Assembly (NCBI RefSeq): GCF_000423025.1
Contig: NZ_AUHE01000009.1
Location: 78,103 to 142,102, forward strand
Direction of reading: 5' to 3'
From: Gordonia shandongensis DSM 45094
Lineage (GTDB): Bacteria > Actinomycetota > Actinomycetes > Mycobacteriales > Mycobacteriaceae
Length of the DNA stretch: 64,000 nucleotides
The notes under the pieces are model-generated. The model saw only the letters and a program-made list of their open reading frames with translations, made no database searches and was not told the origin of the DNA. Of this stretch, positions 34,766-43,253 are shown one piece after another. Position 1 is the first letter of the stretch, and every line of letters begins with the position of its first letter. The position numbers and the translations under genes are program-made.

Positions 34766-35515
34766 ATGCGCCCCAGGTCCACCGAGTCGTCCGACGCCGA
34801 CCTCGCCGCGACCATCGCCGCGGGCGCCGGCGACATCCTCCTGGGCGTCCGGCACGGCGGCCTGCTGCGGGGCAGGCATCTCGGTGACGTGGGCGACGCG
34901 ATGGCCCAGGCGTGGATCTCGACGGTCCTGCGTGCGCACCGCCGCCGCGATGCGGTCCTCTCCGAGGAGGCCGCCGATGTCGGGGACCGGTCGTCCGCGG
35001 AGCGCGTGTGGATCATCGACCCGCTCGACGGGACGTCGGAGTTCGCGATGGGCACCGACGACTGGGCTGTGCACGTCGCCCTCACCGTCGACGGTGTGCC
35101 GGAGGTGGCCGCGGTGTCGTTGCCGGCGCGCGGTGAGGTCTTCCGCAGCGACGAGGTCGCCGTCGTCGACGGGCCGCTCACCGGCCGCATGGCCGTGTCC
35201 CGGTTCGGGCATTCGTATCATTCGGCGGCCGTCGCCGCCCGCCTCGACTTGGCCGAGGTGCGCATCGGGTCGGCGGGGGCCAAGGCGATGGCGGTGGTCC
35301 GGGGCGACGTCGACGCCTACGTGCATTCGGGCGGCCAGTTCGAGTGGGACAACTGTGCGCCGGTGGGCGTCGCGCTGGCGGCGGGCCTGCATTGCAGCCG
35401 TCTCGACGGCCGGCCGATCGTCTACAACAATCCGAAGCCGTACCTGCCCGACTTCATCATCTGTCGCACGGAGATCGCCGACGCCGTCCTCGACGCCGTC
35501 GCGAGCCCCTGGTGA
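34766..35515 (+). CDS. Inositol monophosphatase-family / CysQ-like phosphatase
   Basis: 249 residues. The metal-binding motifs of the Li-sensitive phosphatase superfamily are AVLSEEAADV (first acidic site), VWIIDPLDGTSEFA (second), and FEWDNCAPVGVA (third). The EEAAD site and length fit CysQ, which removes the 3'-phosphate from PAP/PAPS, better than IMPases, which are usually longer. It is a probable player in sulfur assimilation balance. ATG 34766 gives the family N-terminus; an out-of-frame ATG lies five bases upstream. It is convergent with cobF. Confidence 0.85.
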   Translation: MRPRSTESSDADLAATIAAGAGDILLGVRHGGLLRGRHLGDVGDAMAQAWISTVLRAHRRRDAVLSEEAADVGDRSSAERVWIIDPLDGTSEFAMGTDDWAVHVALTVDGVPEVAAVSLPARGEVFRSDEVAVVDGPLTGRMAVSRFGHSYHSAAVAARLDLAEVRIGSAGAKAMAVVRGDVDAYVHSGGQFEWDNCAPVGVALAAGLHCSRLDGRPIVYNNPKPYLPDFIICRTEIADAVLDAVASPW

Positions 35516-35550
35516 GCGAGTGCGGAACGTGATCGACTCCCCGGCCGGGG

Positions 35551-36315
35551 TCAGCGGGCCCGCTGCAACAGGTAGATGTCCATCACCCAGCCGTGGCGCT
35601 CGCGTGCCGCGGCGCGGCTGGCGACGATCTCGTCGGTCACGTCGGCGACGCGACCGCTGACGAGGATCTGGTGGTCGGTGCCCACGTAGGCGCCCCAGTG
35701 GACGATATCGTCGGGCGCCGCGGTCTCCCGGAACGCGAGGTGGGAGTCGAGCATGACGATCTGGTTGAGGTCTGCACCGTCGGGTGTCTGCGCGAGCCGC
35801 CGTCCGGTGGTGGTGAGCACGGGCTCACCGATGCCGTGGGCGACGATGCCGTGCGCTGCGGTGAGCGCCGATGCGCTCGTCACGCCGGGGACCACCTCGA
35901 TCGTCACGCCGCCGTCGGCGTCGTCTGCGAGCTGCGCGAGGATGCGCAGCGTGGAGTCGTAGAGCGCCGGGTCGCCCCACACCAGGAAGCCACCGGTCTC
36001 GCCGGGCGCGAGGTTCGCGGTGATCGCCGTGTGCAGGGCGTCGACGCGGGCGCGGTGCCAGCGTCGCACCTCGGCTTCGTAGTCGTCCGGGTCGCGGTCG
36101 CGCGGCGGGTCGGGGACGGCCACCACCCGGTGTTCCGCGGGCGCGTGCGCGGTGAGCATCTCTTCGCGCACGGCGGTGAGCTCCCCCGTGCGCCCGCCCT
36201 TGTCGAGGAGGAAGAACACGTCGGTCGCGCCGATGGCGTCGACGGCTTCGAGGGTGATCTGCCGCGGTCCGCCGGGTCCGATGCCGATGACGCGCAGCGT
36301 GACGGCGGCGGTCAG
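35551..36315 (-). CDS. cobF: Precorrin-6A synthase (deacetylating)
   Basis: A 254-residue SAM-dependent methylase of aerobic cobalamin synthesis (precorrin-5 to precorrin-6x). Motifs: RVIGIGPGGPRQITLEAVDA, VFFLLDKG, GGFLVWGDPALYDST and EVVPGVTSASALTAAHG. No ATG, GTG or TTG lies in frame before the essential first strand. The only start that fits is CTG: 36313-36315, which overlaps the stop of the upstream SDR as CTGA, or CTG 36295-36297. I give the coupled CTG. No other cob gene is visible in the window, so it acts with distant genes. Confidence 0.88.
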   Translation of the reverse strand: MTAAVTLRVIGIGPGGPRQITLEAVDAIGATDVFFLLDKGGRTGELTAVREEMLTAHAPAEHRVVAVPDPPRDRDPDDYEAEVRRWHRARVDALHTAITANLAPGETGGFLVWGDPALYDSTLRILAQLADDADGGVTIEVVPGVTSASALTAAHGIVAHGIGEPVLTTTGRRLAQTPDGADLNQIVMLDSHLAFRETAAPDDIVHWGAYVGTDHQILVSGRVADVTDEIVASRAAARERHGWVMDIYLLQRAR

Positions 36316-37136
36316 GGCCGCACCCGTCGCAGACCGTGGATCCGCGCGGTCAGATCCAAGACGACCTGGCGCGGGACGAGTCGCGCCAGGGCGAACACCA
36401 CCGGGGCGCGGTTGCCGCGGGCGTAGAAGGGCTTCGGGTGCACCGTCAACGCGGCGTCGACGATGGTCTCGGCCATCTCGGCGGCCGAGATGCCCTTCTC
36501 TTCGTTGCGACGCGTGGCGGCGGCGACCTTCGCGTACTCGTCGCGATACACCGAGTCGTCGCCGATGTGGATGGTCCGGCGGTCGCCGATGCCCGTGGCG
36601 ATGGTGCCGGGTTCCACCATGACCACCGAGATGCCGTACGGCGCCACCTCCCGGCGCAGTGCCATCGCATAGCCCTTGAGTGCCGATTTGGTGGCGGCGT
36701 AGTTGGTGCGGAAGGCGACCGGGAAGCTCGAGAGCATGGAACCGACCATCACCACGGTGCCGCTGCCGCGTGCCCGCATCCGCGGCAGCACCGCCTTGGT
36801 GAGCGCGACGGGACCGAACACGTTGATCGCGAACAGTCGCTCGACGGCGTCCATCGGCGTGTCCTCGAAGGCGCCCGCCGCGCTCTCGCCCGCATTGTTG
36901 ATGAGCACGTCGATGTCGCCGATCGCGTCGACGCACGCCTGCGCCGACGCATAGTCGGCGTTGTCGAGGCGCACGTACGTGACACCGGGGATCGGGTTGC
37001 TCACCGTGTCGGGGTTGCGGCTGGTGCCGTACACCTTGTGGCCCGCAGCCACCAGATTCCTCGCGACCGCCGCACCGATGCCGCTGCTCGCGCCGGTGAC
37101 CAGCACCGTCCGCTGACCCGTGATCGTCTTCGCCAT
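36312..37136 (-). CDS. Short-chain dehydrogenase/reductase
   Basis: A 274-residue classical SDR. VLVTGASSGIGAAVARNL, GTSRNPD after beta-2, LINNAGESAAGAFED, then the catalytic Ser, Tyr and Lys in MVGSMLSSFPVAFRTNYAAT and the following Lys, and MVEPGTIATGIGD. The substrate is unknown; similarity is to the broad retinol/lipid-type SDR group. Its stop is inside the presumed CTG start of cobF. ATG 37136 is chosen since the upstream extension is an Arg/Ala run without family similarity. Confidence 0.85.
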   Translation of the reverse strand: MAKTITGQRTVLVTGASSGIGAAVARNLVAAGHKVYGTSRNPDTVSNPIPGVTYVRLDNADYASAQACVDAIGDIDVLINNAGESAAGAFEDTPMDAVERLFAINVFGPVALTKAVLPRMRARGSGTVVMVGSMLSSFPVAFRTNYAATKSALKGYAMALRREVAPYGISVVMVEPGTIATGIGDRRTIHIGDDSVYRDEYAKVAAATRRNEEKGISAAEMAETIVDAALTVHPKPFYARGNRAPVVFALARLVPRQVVLDLTARIHGLRRVRP

Positions 37137-37300
37137 GACCACTACGGTAGCCGCCGGCCTCGCGGACGCGAGTCGCCGAGCCCCGCCCGACCCCCTCGCG
37201 TAGACTCTTTCCGTCGGCGACTGCGTCCCCATCGAGCCGCCGACGCGACCGGCCGCGGCGACCGATCACCGATCGTCCGCCACGACCTCGGCCGGTCCCA

Positions 37301-37373
37301 GCTCTCGTAGCTCAGGGGATAGAGCACCGCTCTCCTAAAGCGGGTGTCGCAGGTTCGAATCCTGCCGGGAGCA
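37301..37373 (+). tRNA. tRNA-Arg (anticodon CCT)
   Basis: A 73-base cloverleaf. Acceptor GCTCTCG pairs with CGGGAGC (one T-G pair), D-arm GCTCAGGGGATAGAGC, anticodon stem CCGCT/AGCGG around the loop CTCCTAA (anticodon CCT, reads AGG), and T-arm GCAGGTTCGAATCCTGC. The discriminator base is A. CCA is not encoded. It stands alone between an SDR and the sunset-domain gene. tRNA ends are common integration sites, but I see no duplicated 3' end nearby. Confidence 0.97.
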
Positions 37374-37502
37374 CCGACATCACGACCTCGGCACATCACG
37401 ACCACGCGACCGGCGCCGACGTAAGCGCACGTGCGCGACGAGCACTGTCTAAGGTCGAGATGCGAAGCATGTTCCATGCGACGGAGCCAGGAGGACTCGA
37501 CA

Positions 37503-37590
37503 GTGACGACGCGATCCAGGACGACGCGATCCAGGACGACGCGATCCCGGATGACCCGATCCCGGACGGCACGATCCCAGACGGCGATGG
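37503..37590 (+). repeat. 15-bp tandem repeat at the start of the sunset-domain gene
   Basis: ACGACGCGATCCAGG units occur about five times with drift (later CGATCCCGG, CGATCCCAG). The period is in frame and encodes TRSRT-type residues. Candidate start codons GTG (37503), ATG (37548) and ATG (37587) lie at its beginning, middle and end. Confidence 0.75.
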
Positions 37591-38186
37591 TCCTGCGCTC
37601 CGTCATTCTCGGATCGGTCGCCACCGGTGGCACGCTGCTGGTGCCGGCGACCGCGTCGGCGGCGACGGTCGAGCACGCACCCCTCGCCGCGGCATCGTGC
37701 GACGACGGGATCTCGCCGTGGTGGTGGCTGGCACTGTTGCTGCTCGCCCCGCTGCTCGTGCTCCTGCTGGCCTGGTTCCGCGGCCGGGACTCCTACGATT
37801 ACGCGAGCTACTCCCCCGCGCAGGGACCCGGCTTCCCGGAGGTCACACCGGACCGCGAGGCGCGGATTCGGGCGCTGGCCGACGGCACCGAATCCAGCGC
37901 GGCCGCGGCCATCGCCCGGGCGCGGGCCGCGCAGGAGGCGGCGAAGAATCCGCCGAAGCCCGGCGCCCGCGTGCCGTCCGAGGGGGGCGCCGTACCGCTG
38001 CCGATCGGCGCATCTCGACCGCTGCCCGACCCCGACCGCGCGCCCGACGGCTACCCGATCAAGGCCGACACCACCTCCGGCCTCTACTACCTGCCCGACC
38101 ATCCGGGATACGCCGCGGCGCACGCCGATCTGTGGTTCGCCACCGCACCGACCGCAGAGTCCGGCGGCTTCCGGCCGGCAGACTAG
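37503..38186 (+). CDS. Sunset-domain membrane protein with repeat N-terminus
   Basis: About 227 residues if GTG 37503 is used. The first ~28 residues are a run of Thr-Arg-Ser-Arg units from a 15-base DNA repeat. A signal or first membrane segment follows (MVLRSVILGSVATGG, ending ATASAA), then a strong helix WWWLALLLLAPLLVLLLAW. The C-terminus (GYPIKADTTSGLYYLPDHPG, then ADLWFATAPTAESGGFRPAD) fits the 'sunset' domain seen in ArfC-like proteins. ATG 37548 or 37587 are other possible starts, and these would drop the repeat or most of it. Function unknown. Confidence 0.75.
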   Translation: MTTRSRTTRSRTTRSRMTRSRTARSQTAMVLRSVILGSVATGGTLLVPATASAATVEHAPLAAASCDDGISPWWWLALLLLAPLLVLLLAWFRGRDSYDYASYSPAQGPGFPEVTPDREARIRALADGTESSAAAAIARARAAQEAAKNPPKPGARVPSEGGAVPLPIGASRPLPDPDRAPDGYPIKADTTSGLYYLPDHPGYAAAHADLWFATAPTAESGGFRPAD

Positions 38187-38211
38187 CCGAACAGGCCCGT
38201 CAGCCGAACAG
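38185..38211. repeat. 17-bp duplication at a convergent stop/stop junction
   Basis: AGCCGAACAG occurs at 38185-38194 and 38202-38211, offset 17. The first copy touches the sunset-gene TAG and the second contains the SRPBCC stop (38200-38202) and its last codons. Confidence 0.6.
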
Positions 38212-38637
38212 CGCGGTGAACCGCGCGAGCGACTTCTCGATGTCGCCCTTGACCGCCTTGGCCGCAGCCTTGCCCGCGGGACCCATGAGGGGCAGTCCGC
38301 CGAGGTCGATGAGGAAGGTGACCTCCGAGCCGTCGCCGTCGGGAGCCACGCTCAGATCGATCTTCGCTTTGACGCCGCCCTTGCCGGCGCCCTTGAGGAC
38401 CACCCGGTTCGGCCGGTCGAACTTCTCGATCTGCCACGCGAACCGGACGCGTGCGCCCTTCACCGAGACGACCGACGAGATCTCGGTCCCGACGGTCAGT
38501 TCGTCGACCGTCGGCAGCGGGCTGCGCCACCCGTCGTGGAGCACCAGCCACTCGTCGTAGCGGGCCAGGTCGGCCGCCGCGACGAAGGTATCCTCCGGGG
38601 AGAGTGCGACATGAATGGAATCACTGGTCTTCGCCAT
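38200..38637 (-). CDS. SRPBCC protein resembling the Rv0910 toxin
   Basis: 145 residues of polyketide-cyclase/START-like fold. The start MAKTSDSIHVALSPEDTFVA, then LARYDEWLVLHDGWRS, and the glycine-rich LGGLPLMGPAGKAAAKAVKG with DIEKSLARF at the end fit the family of mycobacterial Rv0910, reported as the toxin of a pair with Rv0909. The matching antitoxin-like gene lies 634 bases upstream on the same strand, but a glycosylase gene on the other strand separates the two. Its ATG (38635-38637) shares bases with the ATG of that divergent gene. Toxicity here is only an inference. Confidence 0.8.
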   Translation of the reverse strand: MAKTSDSIHVALSPEDTFVAAADLARYDEWLVLHDGWRSPLPTVDELTVGTEISSVVSVKGARVRFAWQIEKFDRPNRVVLKGAGKGGVKAKIDLSVAPDGDGSEVTFLIDLGGLPLMGPAGKAAAKAVKGDIEKSLARFTALFG

Positions 38638-39235
38638 GGCTACAGACAGTAACCGCAACCCGCGGTCACAGCAGGACGGGGTCCCGGTCCTCGCCGAAGC
38701 CCGTGCCCTCCTCGGCCGACGACTCGTCGGCCACGGCGCATCACTGCTCATCACCGAGGTGGAGGCCTACAACGGGCCCGACGACCCGGCGTCGCACGCC
38801 TACACGCGGACACCGCGGTCACAGATCATGTACGGTCCGCCGAACCGCCTGTACGTCTACCAGATTCACACCCACCACTGCGCGAACATCGTGACCAGCC
38901 CGGAGGGGCGCGGCGCGGCCGTCCTCCTGCGCGCGGGCATCGTGACCGACGGCATCGACGCCGCGCGCGAACGGCGCGGCGCCGTGCCCGACCATCGGCT
39001 GGCGCGGGGCCCGGGCAATCTGACCAGGGCGCTCGGCATCACGAAGGCCGACCTCGCGACGGATCTGACCGACCCGTCGGGGGTTCACCTCGATCCGGAG
39101 CCCTCGACTCTCGACGAGTCCCGCATCGAGTCCGGCCCGCGCGTGGGGGTGCGTCTGGCCGCCGACCGACCGTGGCGGTTCTGGATCCGCGGGGAGCCGT
39201 CGGTGTCGGCGTACCGACGCCACCCCCGGGCCTGA
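38636..39235 (+). CDS. 3-methyladenine DNA glycosylase (AAG/MPG family)
   Basis: 199 residues; removes alkylated purines. Family motifs: LLGRRLVGHG, ITEVEAYNGPDDPASHAY with the catalytic Glu, TPRSQIMYGPPNRLYVYQIH, HHCANIVTSPEG, AAVLLRAG, and RGPGNLTRALGIT. The start ATG 38636-38638 overlaps the divergent SRPBCC start (sequence CCATGG), so both mRNAs must begin inside or at the other gene. A longer start at 38615 exists. It sits between SRPBCC and antitoxin genes that are adjacent in mycobacteria. Confidence 0.9.
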   Translation: MATDSNRNPRSQQDGVPVLAEARALLGRRLVGHGASLLITEVEAYNGPDDPASHAYTRTPRSQIMYGPPNRLYVYQIHTHHCANIVTSPEGRGAAVLLRAGIVTDGIDAARERRGAVPDHRLARGPGNLTRALGITKADLATDLTDPSGVHLDPEPSTLDESRIESGPRVGVRLAADRPWRFWIRGEPSVSAYRRHPRA

Positions 39236-39270
39236 CGGGAGACCTCGCGGGCCCCGCGGGCCGGTGGCGA

Positions 39271-39501
39271 CTACTTGTCGCCCGCGTCCCTGTTCTGCTC
39301 ACCCTTGGTCTGCTCGCTCTTGGTCTGCTCACCCCGGTCCTGGGCGCCCACGGCCTTGCGTGCGGCGTCCTGAGCCTTGTCTACCTGCGAGGCGTACTTG
39401 TTGCCGGTCGCCTTGTCGACCAGGTCGCCGCCCTTCTCGATGAGATCGGGGTTCGACTTCAGTGCGTTCTTGGCCTTATCGACCATTCCCTTGAGATCCA
39501 T
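39271..39501 (-). CDS. Rv0909-like (MT0933) antitoxin protein
   Basis: A 76-residue, Lys/Asp-rich helical protein. MDLKGMVDKAKNALKSNPDL with GGDLVDKATGNKYASQVDKA is the MT0933-type antitoxin core. The C-terminus is a hydrophilic EQTKSEQTKGEQ repeat. It starts nine bases after the ctpE stop, so it is probably in one transcript with the hydrolase and ctpE, as Rv0906-Rv0909 are. The cognate toxin candidate is the SRPBCC gene at 38200-38637. Confidence 0.8.
   Translation of the reverse strand: MDLKGMVDKAKNALKSNPDLIEKGGDLVDKATGNKYASQVDKAQDAARKAVGAQDRGEQTKSEQTKGEQNRDAGDK
39296..39340 (-). repeat. 15-bp in-frame repeat at the antitoxin 3' end
   Basis: Three consecutive 15-base units of the TGCTCACCCTTGGTC type (plus-strand reading), with drift, encode the repeated EQTK residues. 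The repeat lies at the extreme C-terminus. Confidence 0.75.
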
Positions 39502-39510
39502 GAGGGAATC

Positions 39511-42039
39511 CTACGACGACGCGGCGTCGACCGTCGCCTGGGACCTCCGGTCGAGCATCGCGTTGAGCACCCGCGACGACACCTCGACGGCCACGATCCC
39601 GACGGCAGCGCACACGGCGGCGATCGCCATCATCCGGCCGTTCGACGAATCCAGGTGGAACAGGTCCTGCGAGAACGGGACGGTGAAGATCGCGACGTAG
39701 GCGAGTGCGGAGACCACCAGGAGCACGATCTTCCACCAGTTGTACGGGCGTGCGACGACCACCAGCACGTAGACGGCGACGGCGATCAACGTCATGAGCG
39801 CCGCGGTGGCCGCCTGCGTCTGCACGGCGCCGACGGTCTGCGTGGCGTTCGCCGCCGCCGCGAGCGACGCGGACGGGTCCGTCGCCAACTGGGCGGCGTA
39901 CGCACCGAGACCGGCCGAATGATCCCGGTTGACCAGCATGAAGCACACGAACGTCGACAGTCCGACGATGATCCCGTTCGGGACGGCCTGCACCAGGACG
40001 CGCCGCACGAATCCGGTCTTGGCGCGCTCGTTGTTCGGTGCCAGCGACAGGATGAACGCCGGGATGCCGATGGTGAACCACGCCGAGATCGTCACGTGGA
40101 TCGGCTGGAACGGGTAGCTGACCGGCGCCCAGTCGAACGCCTTCGCCAACAGCCCGGCGATGCCGATGAGCACGGCCAGCAGCACCGCGTACACGGTCTT
40201 GGTGAGGAACAGGTTCGAGACGCGTTCGATGTTGCCGATGACGCGCCGACCCTCACCGACCACATACGGGAGGGTCGCGAACTTGTTGTCGAGCAACACG
40301 ATCTGAGCGACCGATCGGGCCGCCGACGACCCCGAACCCATCGCCACGCCGATGTCGGCGTCCTTGAGGGCCAAGACGTCGTTGACGCCGTCTCCGGTCA
40401 TCGCGACGGTGTGCTCACGCGATTGGAGCGCCTTGACCATGGCCCGCTTCTGGTCGGGTCGCACCCGACCGAACGAATCGTGGTCGGCGATCACCTCGGC
40501 GAGCTCGTCGTCGCCGGCGGGCAGCGACCGGGCGTCGACCGCGGAGTCCGGCGTCCCCAGCCCCAGCGACTCGCCGACCGCCCCCACCGAGCGCGCGTTG
40601 TCGCCGGAGATGATCTTGACCGCGACGCGCTGCGACTCGAAGTACTCGATCGTGTCGCGAGCATCGGGGCGGACCCGCTGCTCGAGCACCACGAGCGCCG
40701 TCGGGACCAGGTCGCCGGGAACCGGCGACGGACCGTCGGGCTCGGTGTCGACGGGGACGTCGGTGGTGCCGACCAGCAGGATGCGCAGGCCCGTCGAGCC
40801 GAGGTCGGACGCCGCCCGCGCGGTCTCCGAGTCCGGGTCGAGCAGCACGTCGGGGGCGCCGATCAGCCAGTTGTCGTGCGACGCTCCGTCGGGCCCGGCG
40901 AATGACATGCCGGAGAACTTGTTGGCCGAGCTGAACGGCAACACCGCCGAGGTGTGCCAGTCGGGGGCGTCGGGGAAGGCCTCGGCGACGGCCTGGATGC
41001 TCGCATTGGGACGCGGATCGTGGGCGGCGACGGCCGCGAGCGCGGCCTCCACCCGAGCCTGCTCCACACCGTCACGGACGATGCGCACCTCCGACAGGCG
41101 CATCCCGTTCTCGGTGAGCGTGCCGGTCTTGTCGGTGCACACGACGTCGACGCGCGCGAGGCCCTCGATCGCCGGCAGCTCGTTGACCAGGCACTGGCGC
41201 TGGCCGAGGCGGATGACGCCGACGGCGAACGCGATGGACGTCATCAGCACGAGCCCCTCGGGCACCATCGGGACGAGGGCGGCCACCATGCCGAGCAGCG
41301 CGGACCGCAGGCCGCTCTGGCTGATGAACAGCTGGTTGAAGATGGTGAGGATGCCGGCAGGGATGAGCAGCCAGGTGATCACCTTGAGGATGCGGTCGAT
41401 CCCCGACCGCAGTTCGGAACGCACGAGGGTGAACGTCGACGCCTCTTCGGCCAACCGGTTGGCATACGAGTCGGCGCCGACCCTGGTGGCCCGGTAGGCG
41501 CCCGATCCGGCGACCACGAAGCTGCCCGACATGATCTGGTCGCCGGGCCCCTTGTCGACGGCGTCGGCTTCACCGGTGAGCAGCGACTCGTCCATGTCGA
41601 GCGATTCGGACTCGACGGTCTCGCCGTCGACGATCACCTGGTCGCCCGGGCCCAACTCGATGAGGTCGCCGACCACGACGTCCGAGGCGGCGATCTCCGC
41701 GGCGACACCGTCGCGCCGGACGACCGGCCGCGTCTGGCCGATGATGGCCAGCCGGTCGAGGGTCCGCTTGGCGCGGATCTCCTGGATGATGCCGATACCG
41801 CTGTTGGCGATGATGAGCAGACCGAACAGCCCGTTGATGAACGAGCCGGTGGAGGCGACGATCGCGAACAGCACGCCGAGGATCGCGTTGATCCGGGTGA
41901 AGACGTTGGCGCGGACGATCTGCCCGACCGTGCGCCCCGACTTGCTCTGCGTGACGTTCCCCTGGCCGGCGGCGTGGCGGTCGGCGACCTCCGCGGCCGT
42001 GAGGCCGGGATCCCGACCGGTCGTCGTCGGTGTGGTCAT
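39511..42039 (-). CDS. ctpE: Cation-transporting P-type ATPase (CtpE-like)
   Basis: 842 residues. TGE loop LLTGEADAV, phosphorylation site [10 protein letters not shown], nucleotide domain, hinge [21 protein letters not shown], and ten predicted helices (pairs near residues 50-80, 210-260 and six after ~590). The gene order hydrolase-ATPase-antitoxin matches Rv0906-Rv0909. CtpE there is a plasma-membrane calcium (possibly magnesium) pump linked to envelope integrity. ATG 42039 overlaps the stop of the hydrolase (ATGA); longer starts at 42045 and 42054 exist. Confidence 0.92.
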   Translation of the reverse strand: MTTPTTTGRDPGLTAAEVADRHAAGQGNVTQSKSGRTVGQIVRANVFTRINAILGVLFAIVASTGSFINGLFGLLIIANSGIGIIQEIRAKRTLDRLAIIGQTRPVVRRDGVAAEIAASDVVVGDLIELGPGDQVIVDGETVESESLDMDESLLTGEADAVDKGPGDQIMSGSFVVAGSGAYRATRVGADSYANRLAEEASTFTLVRSELRSGIDRILKVITWLLIPAGILTIFNQLFISQSGLRSALLGMVAALVPMVPEGLVLMTSIAFAVGVIRLGQRQCLVNELPAIEGLARVDVVCTDKTGTLTENGMRLSEVRIVRDGVEQARVEAALAAVAAHDPRPNASIQAVAEAFPDAPDWHTSAVLPFSSANKFSGMSFAGPDGASHDNWLIGAPDVLLDPDSETARAASDLGSTGLRILLVGTTDVPVDTEPDGPSPVPGDLVPTALVVLEQRVRPDARDTIEYFESQRVAVKIISGDNARSVGAVGESLGLGTPDSAVDARSLPAGDDELAEVIADHDSFGRVRPDQKRAMVKALQSREHTVAMTGDGVNDVLALKDADIGVAMGSGSSAARSVAQIVLLDNKFATLPYVVGEGRRVIGNIERVSNLFLTKTVYAVLLAVLIGIAGLLAKAFDWAPVSYPFQPIHVTISAWFTIGIPAFILSLAPNNERAKTGFVRRVLVQAVPNGIIVGLSTFVCFMLVNRDHSAGLGAYAAQLATDPSASLAAAANATQTVGAVQTQAATAALMTLIAVAVYVLVVVARPYNWWKIVLLVVSALAYVAIFTVPFSQDLFHLDSSNGRMMAIAAVCAAVGIVAVEVSSRVLNAMLDRRSQATVDAASS

Positions 42040-43172
42040 GCGCATCTCTCCCACCAGGTCGGGTCATGGACAGCGGAGCCGGTGCGACCGTGGGGCACGA
42101 CATCCGCGCCCGGCCGCGGCACGCGGACATCGACACGGAGCCGCGCCGCCGCGGAGGTGAGGCGGCGCACCGGATCCGACCAGGGATGTCGCGCAAGATT
42201 GAAAGTACCCCAATGGATCGGCACGAACAGGCCGCCGCGCTCGGCGCCGTTCAACTGACCGAAGACGTCGAGCGCCTCCTCCGGATTCAGGTGGATGTCG
42301 GGCCACGCGGGGTCGTAGGCCCCGATCGCGATGAGCGCGAGGTCGAAGGGACCGAGTTCGGCGCCGACCTCGGTGAACACGTCGCTGTGCCCGGTGTCGC
42401 CCGAGAAGAACACGCGGTGGCGGGGCCCGACGATCGCCCAGCTCACCCACTGTGTGAGATTGCGGGTGACGCCGCGACCGGAGAAGTGCCGTGCCGGGCG
42501 GGCGTGCAGCGTCGCCTCGATCCCGCGGGCGGCGACGGTGACGTCCTCGTACCAGTCGGCCTCGCGGATCCGGGCGGACGGCACACCCCACGCCGTCAGA
42601 TGGGCGCCGACGCCGAGGGGGGCGACGAACACCGCGTCGGGCACGGTGTGCGCGATGGTGACGATGGTGTCGACGTCGAGGTGGTCGTAGTGGTCGTGGC
42701 TGATCACGACGGCGTCGACGGGCGGCAGTTCACCCGCGGTGAGCGGCGCGCGGTGGAGGCGGCGCGGTCCGACGAGCTGCGACGGCGAGCAGCGCATCGA
42801 GAGCACGGGGTCGGTGACGAAGCGGAGGCCGTCGACGTCGACGACCGCGGTGGCGTGGCCCAGCCAGGTGGCCTCGAGGTCGGCGGGCCGCGGCGCGAAG
42901 CGGGGGCGCAGGACGGGGATCGGACGGCTCGGCACTCCCGGCCGGCGAGCCATGTCGATCAGCGTCGACAGGTCGGGGCCGGCTGCGGGCGACGCGGATT
43001 CGCGGTTTCCGAAGACGCCGTCGCGGGCGACGCGCGAGCGGGCGGTGTGCTCGGCGATCGCGGCGCGTCCGGCCCCGAGGGCGTTCAGCGGCGGTGCGAT
43101 TCGTGCCGCGACACGCCTGGAAACCCGCGAAATCGACGAACTTTGGACGATCGTCTTTTCATCTGGGGTCAT
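42036..43172 (-). CDS. Metallo-beta-lactamase-fold hydrolase (UlaG / NAPE-PLD-like)
   Basis: 378 residues. [32 protein letters not shown] (zinc motif HxHxDH), [16 protein letters not shown] and [17 protein letters not shown] are the motifs of the UlaG/N-acyl-phosphatidylethanolamine phospholipase-D-like group. It equals Rv0906 by position, first gene of the operon with ctpE. The substrate may be a phospholipid or lactone, but the sequence does not decide. It starts at ATG 43172, divergent from the aldolase-like gene. Confidence 0.88.
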   Translation of the reverse strand: MTPDEKTIVQSSSISRVSRRVAARIAPPLNALGAGRAAIAEHTARSRVARDGVFGNRESASPAAGPDLSTLIDMARRPGVPSRPIPVLRPRFAPRPADLEATWLGHATAVVDVDGLRFVTDPVLSMRCSPSQLVGPRRLHRAPLTAGELPPVDAVVISHDHYDHLDVDTIVTIAHTVPDAVFVAPLGVGAHLTAWGVPSARIREADWYEDVTVAARGIEATLHARPARHFSGRGVTRNLTQWVSWAIVGPRHRVFFSGDTGHSDVFTEVGAELGPFDLALIAIGAYDPAWPDIHLNPEEALDVFGQLNGAERGGLFVPIHWGTFNLARHPWSDPVRRLTSAAARLRVDVRVPRPGADVVPHGRTGSAVHDPTWWERCA

Positions 43173-43253
43173 GCTTGTCTAGCGTAATCGGTATCACTCG
43201 ACCCCCGTCGAACCCGCCGCACCCACACTCATACGAAGGAGCCGCGTCCCGCG

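Noticed and set aside
35539..35550. CCCCGGCCGGGG as a terminator for cobF and the CysQ-like gene
   Set aside because: It is self-complementary, but as a hairpin it leaves only a four-pair stem with no supporting flank, too weak to call.
37301..37373. tRNA-Arg as an integration site of a mobile element
   Set aside because: No repeat of the tRNA 3' end, no integrase and no phage genes were seen in the flanking sequence.
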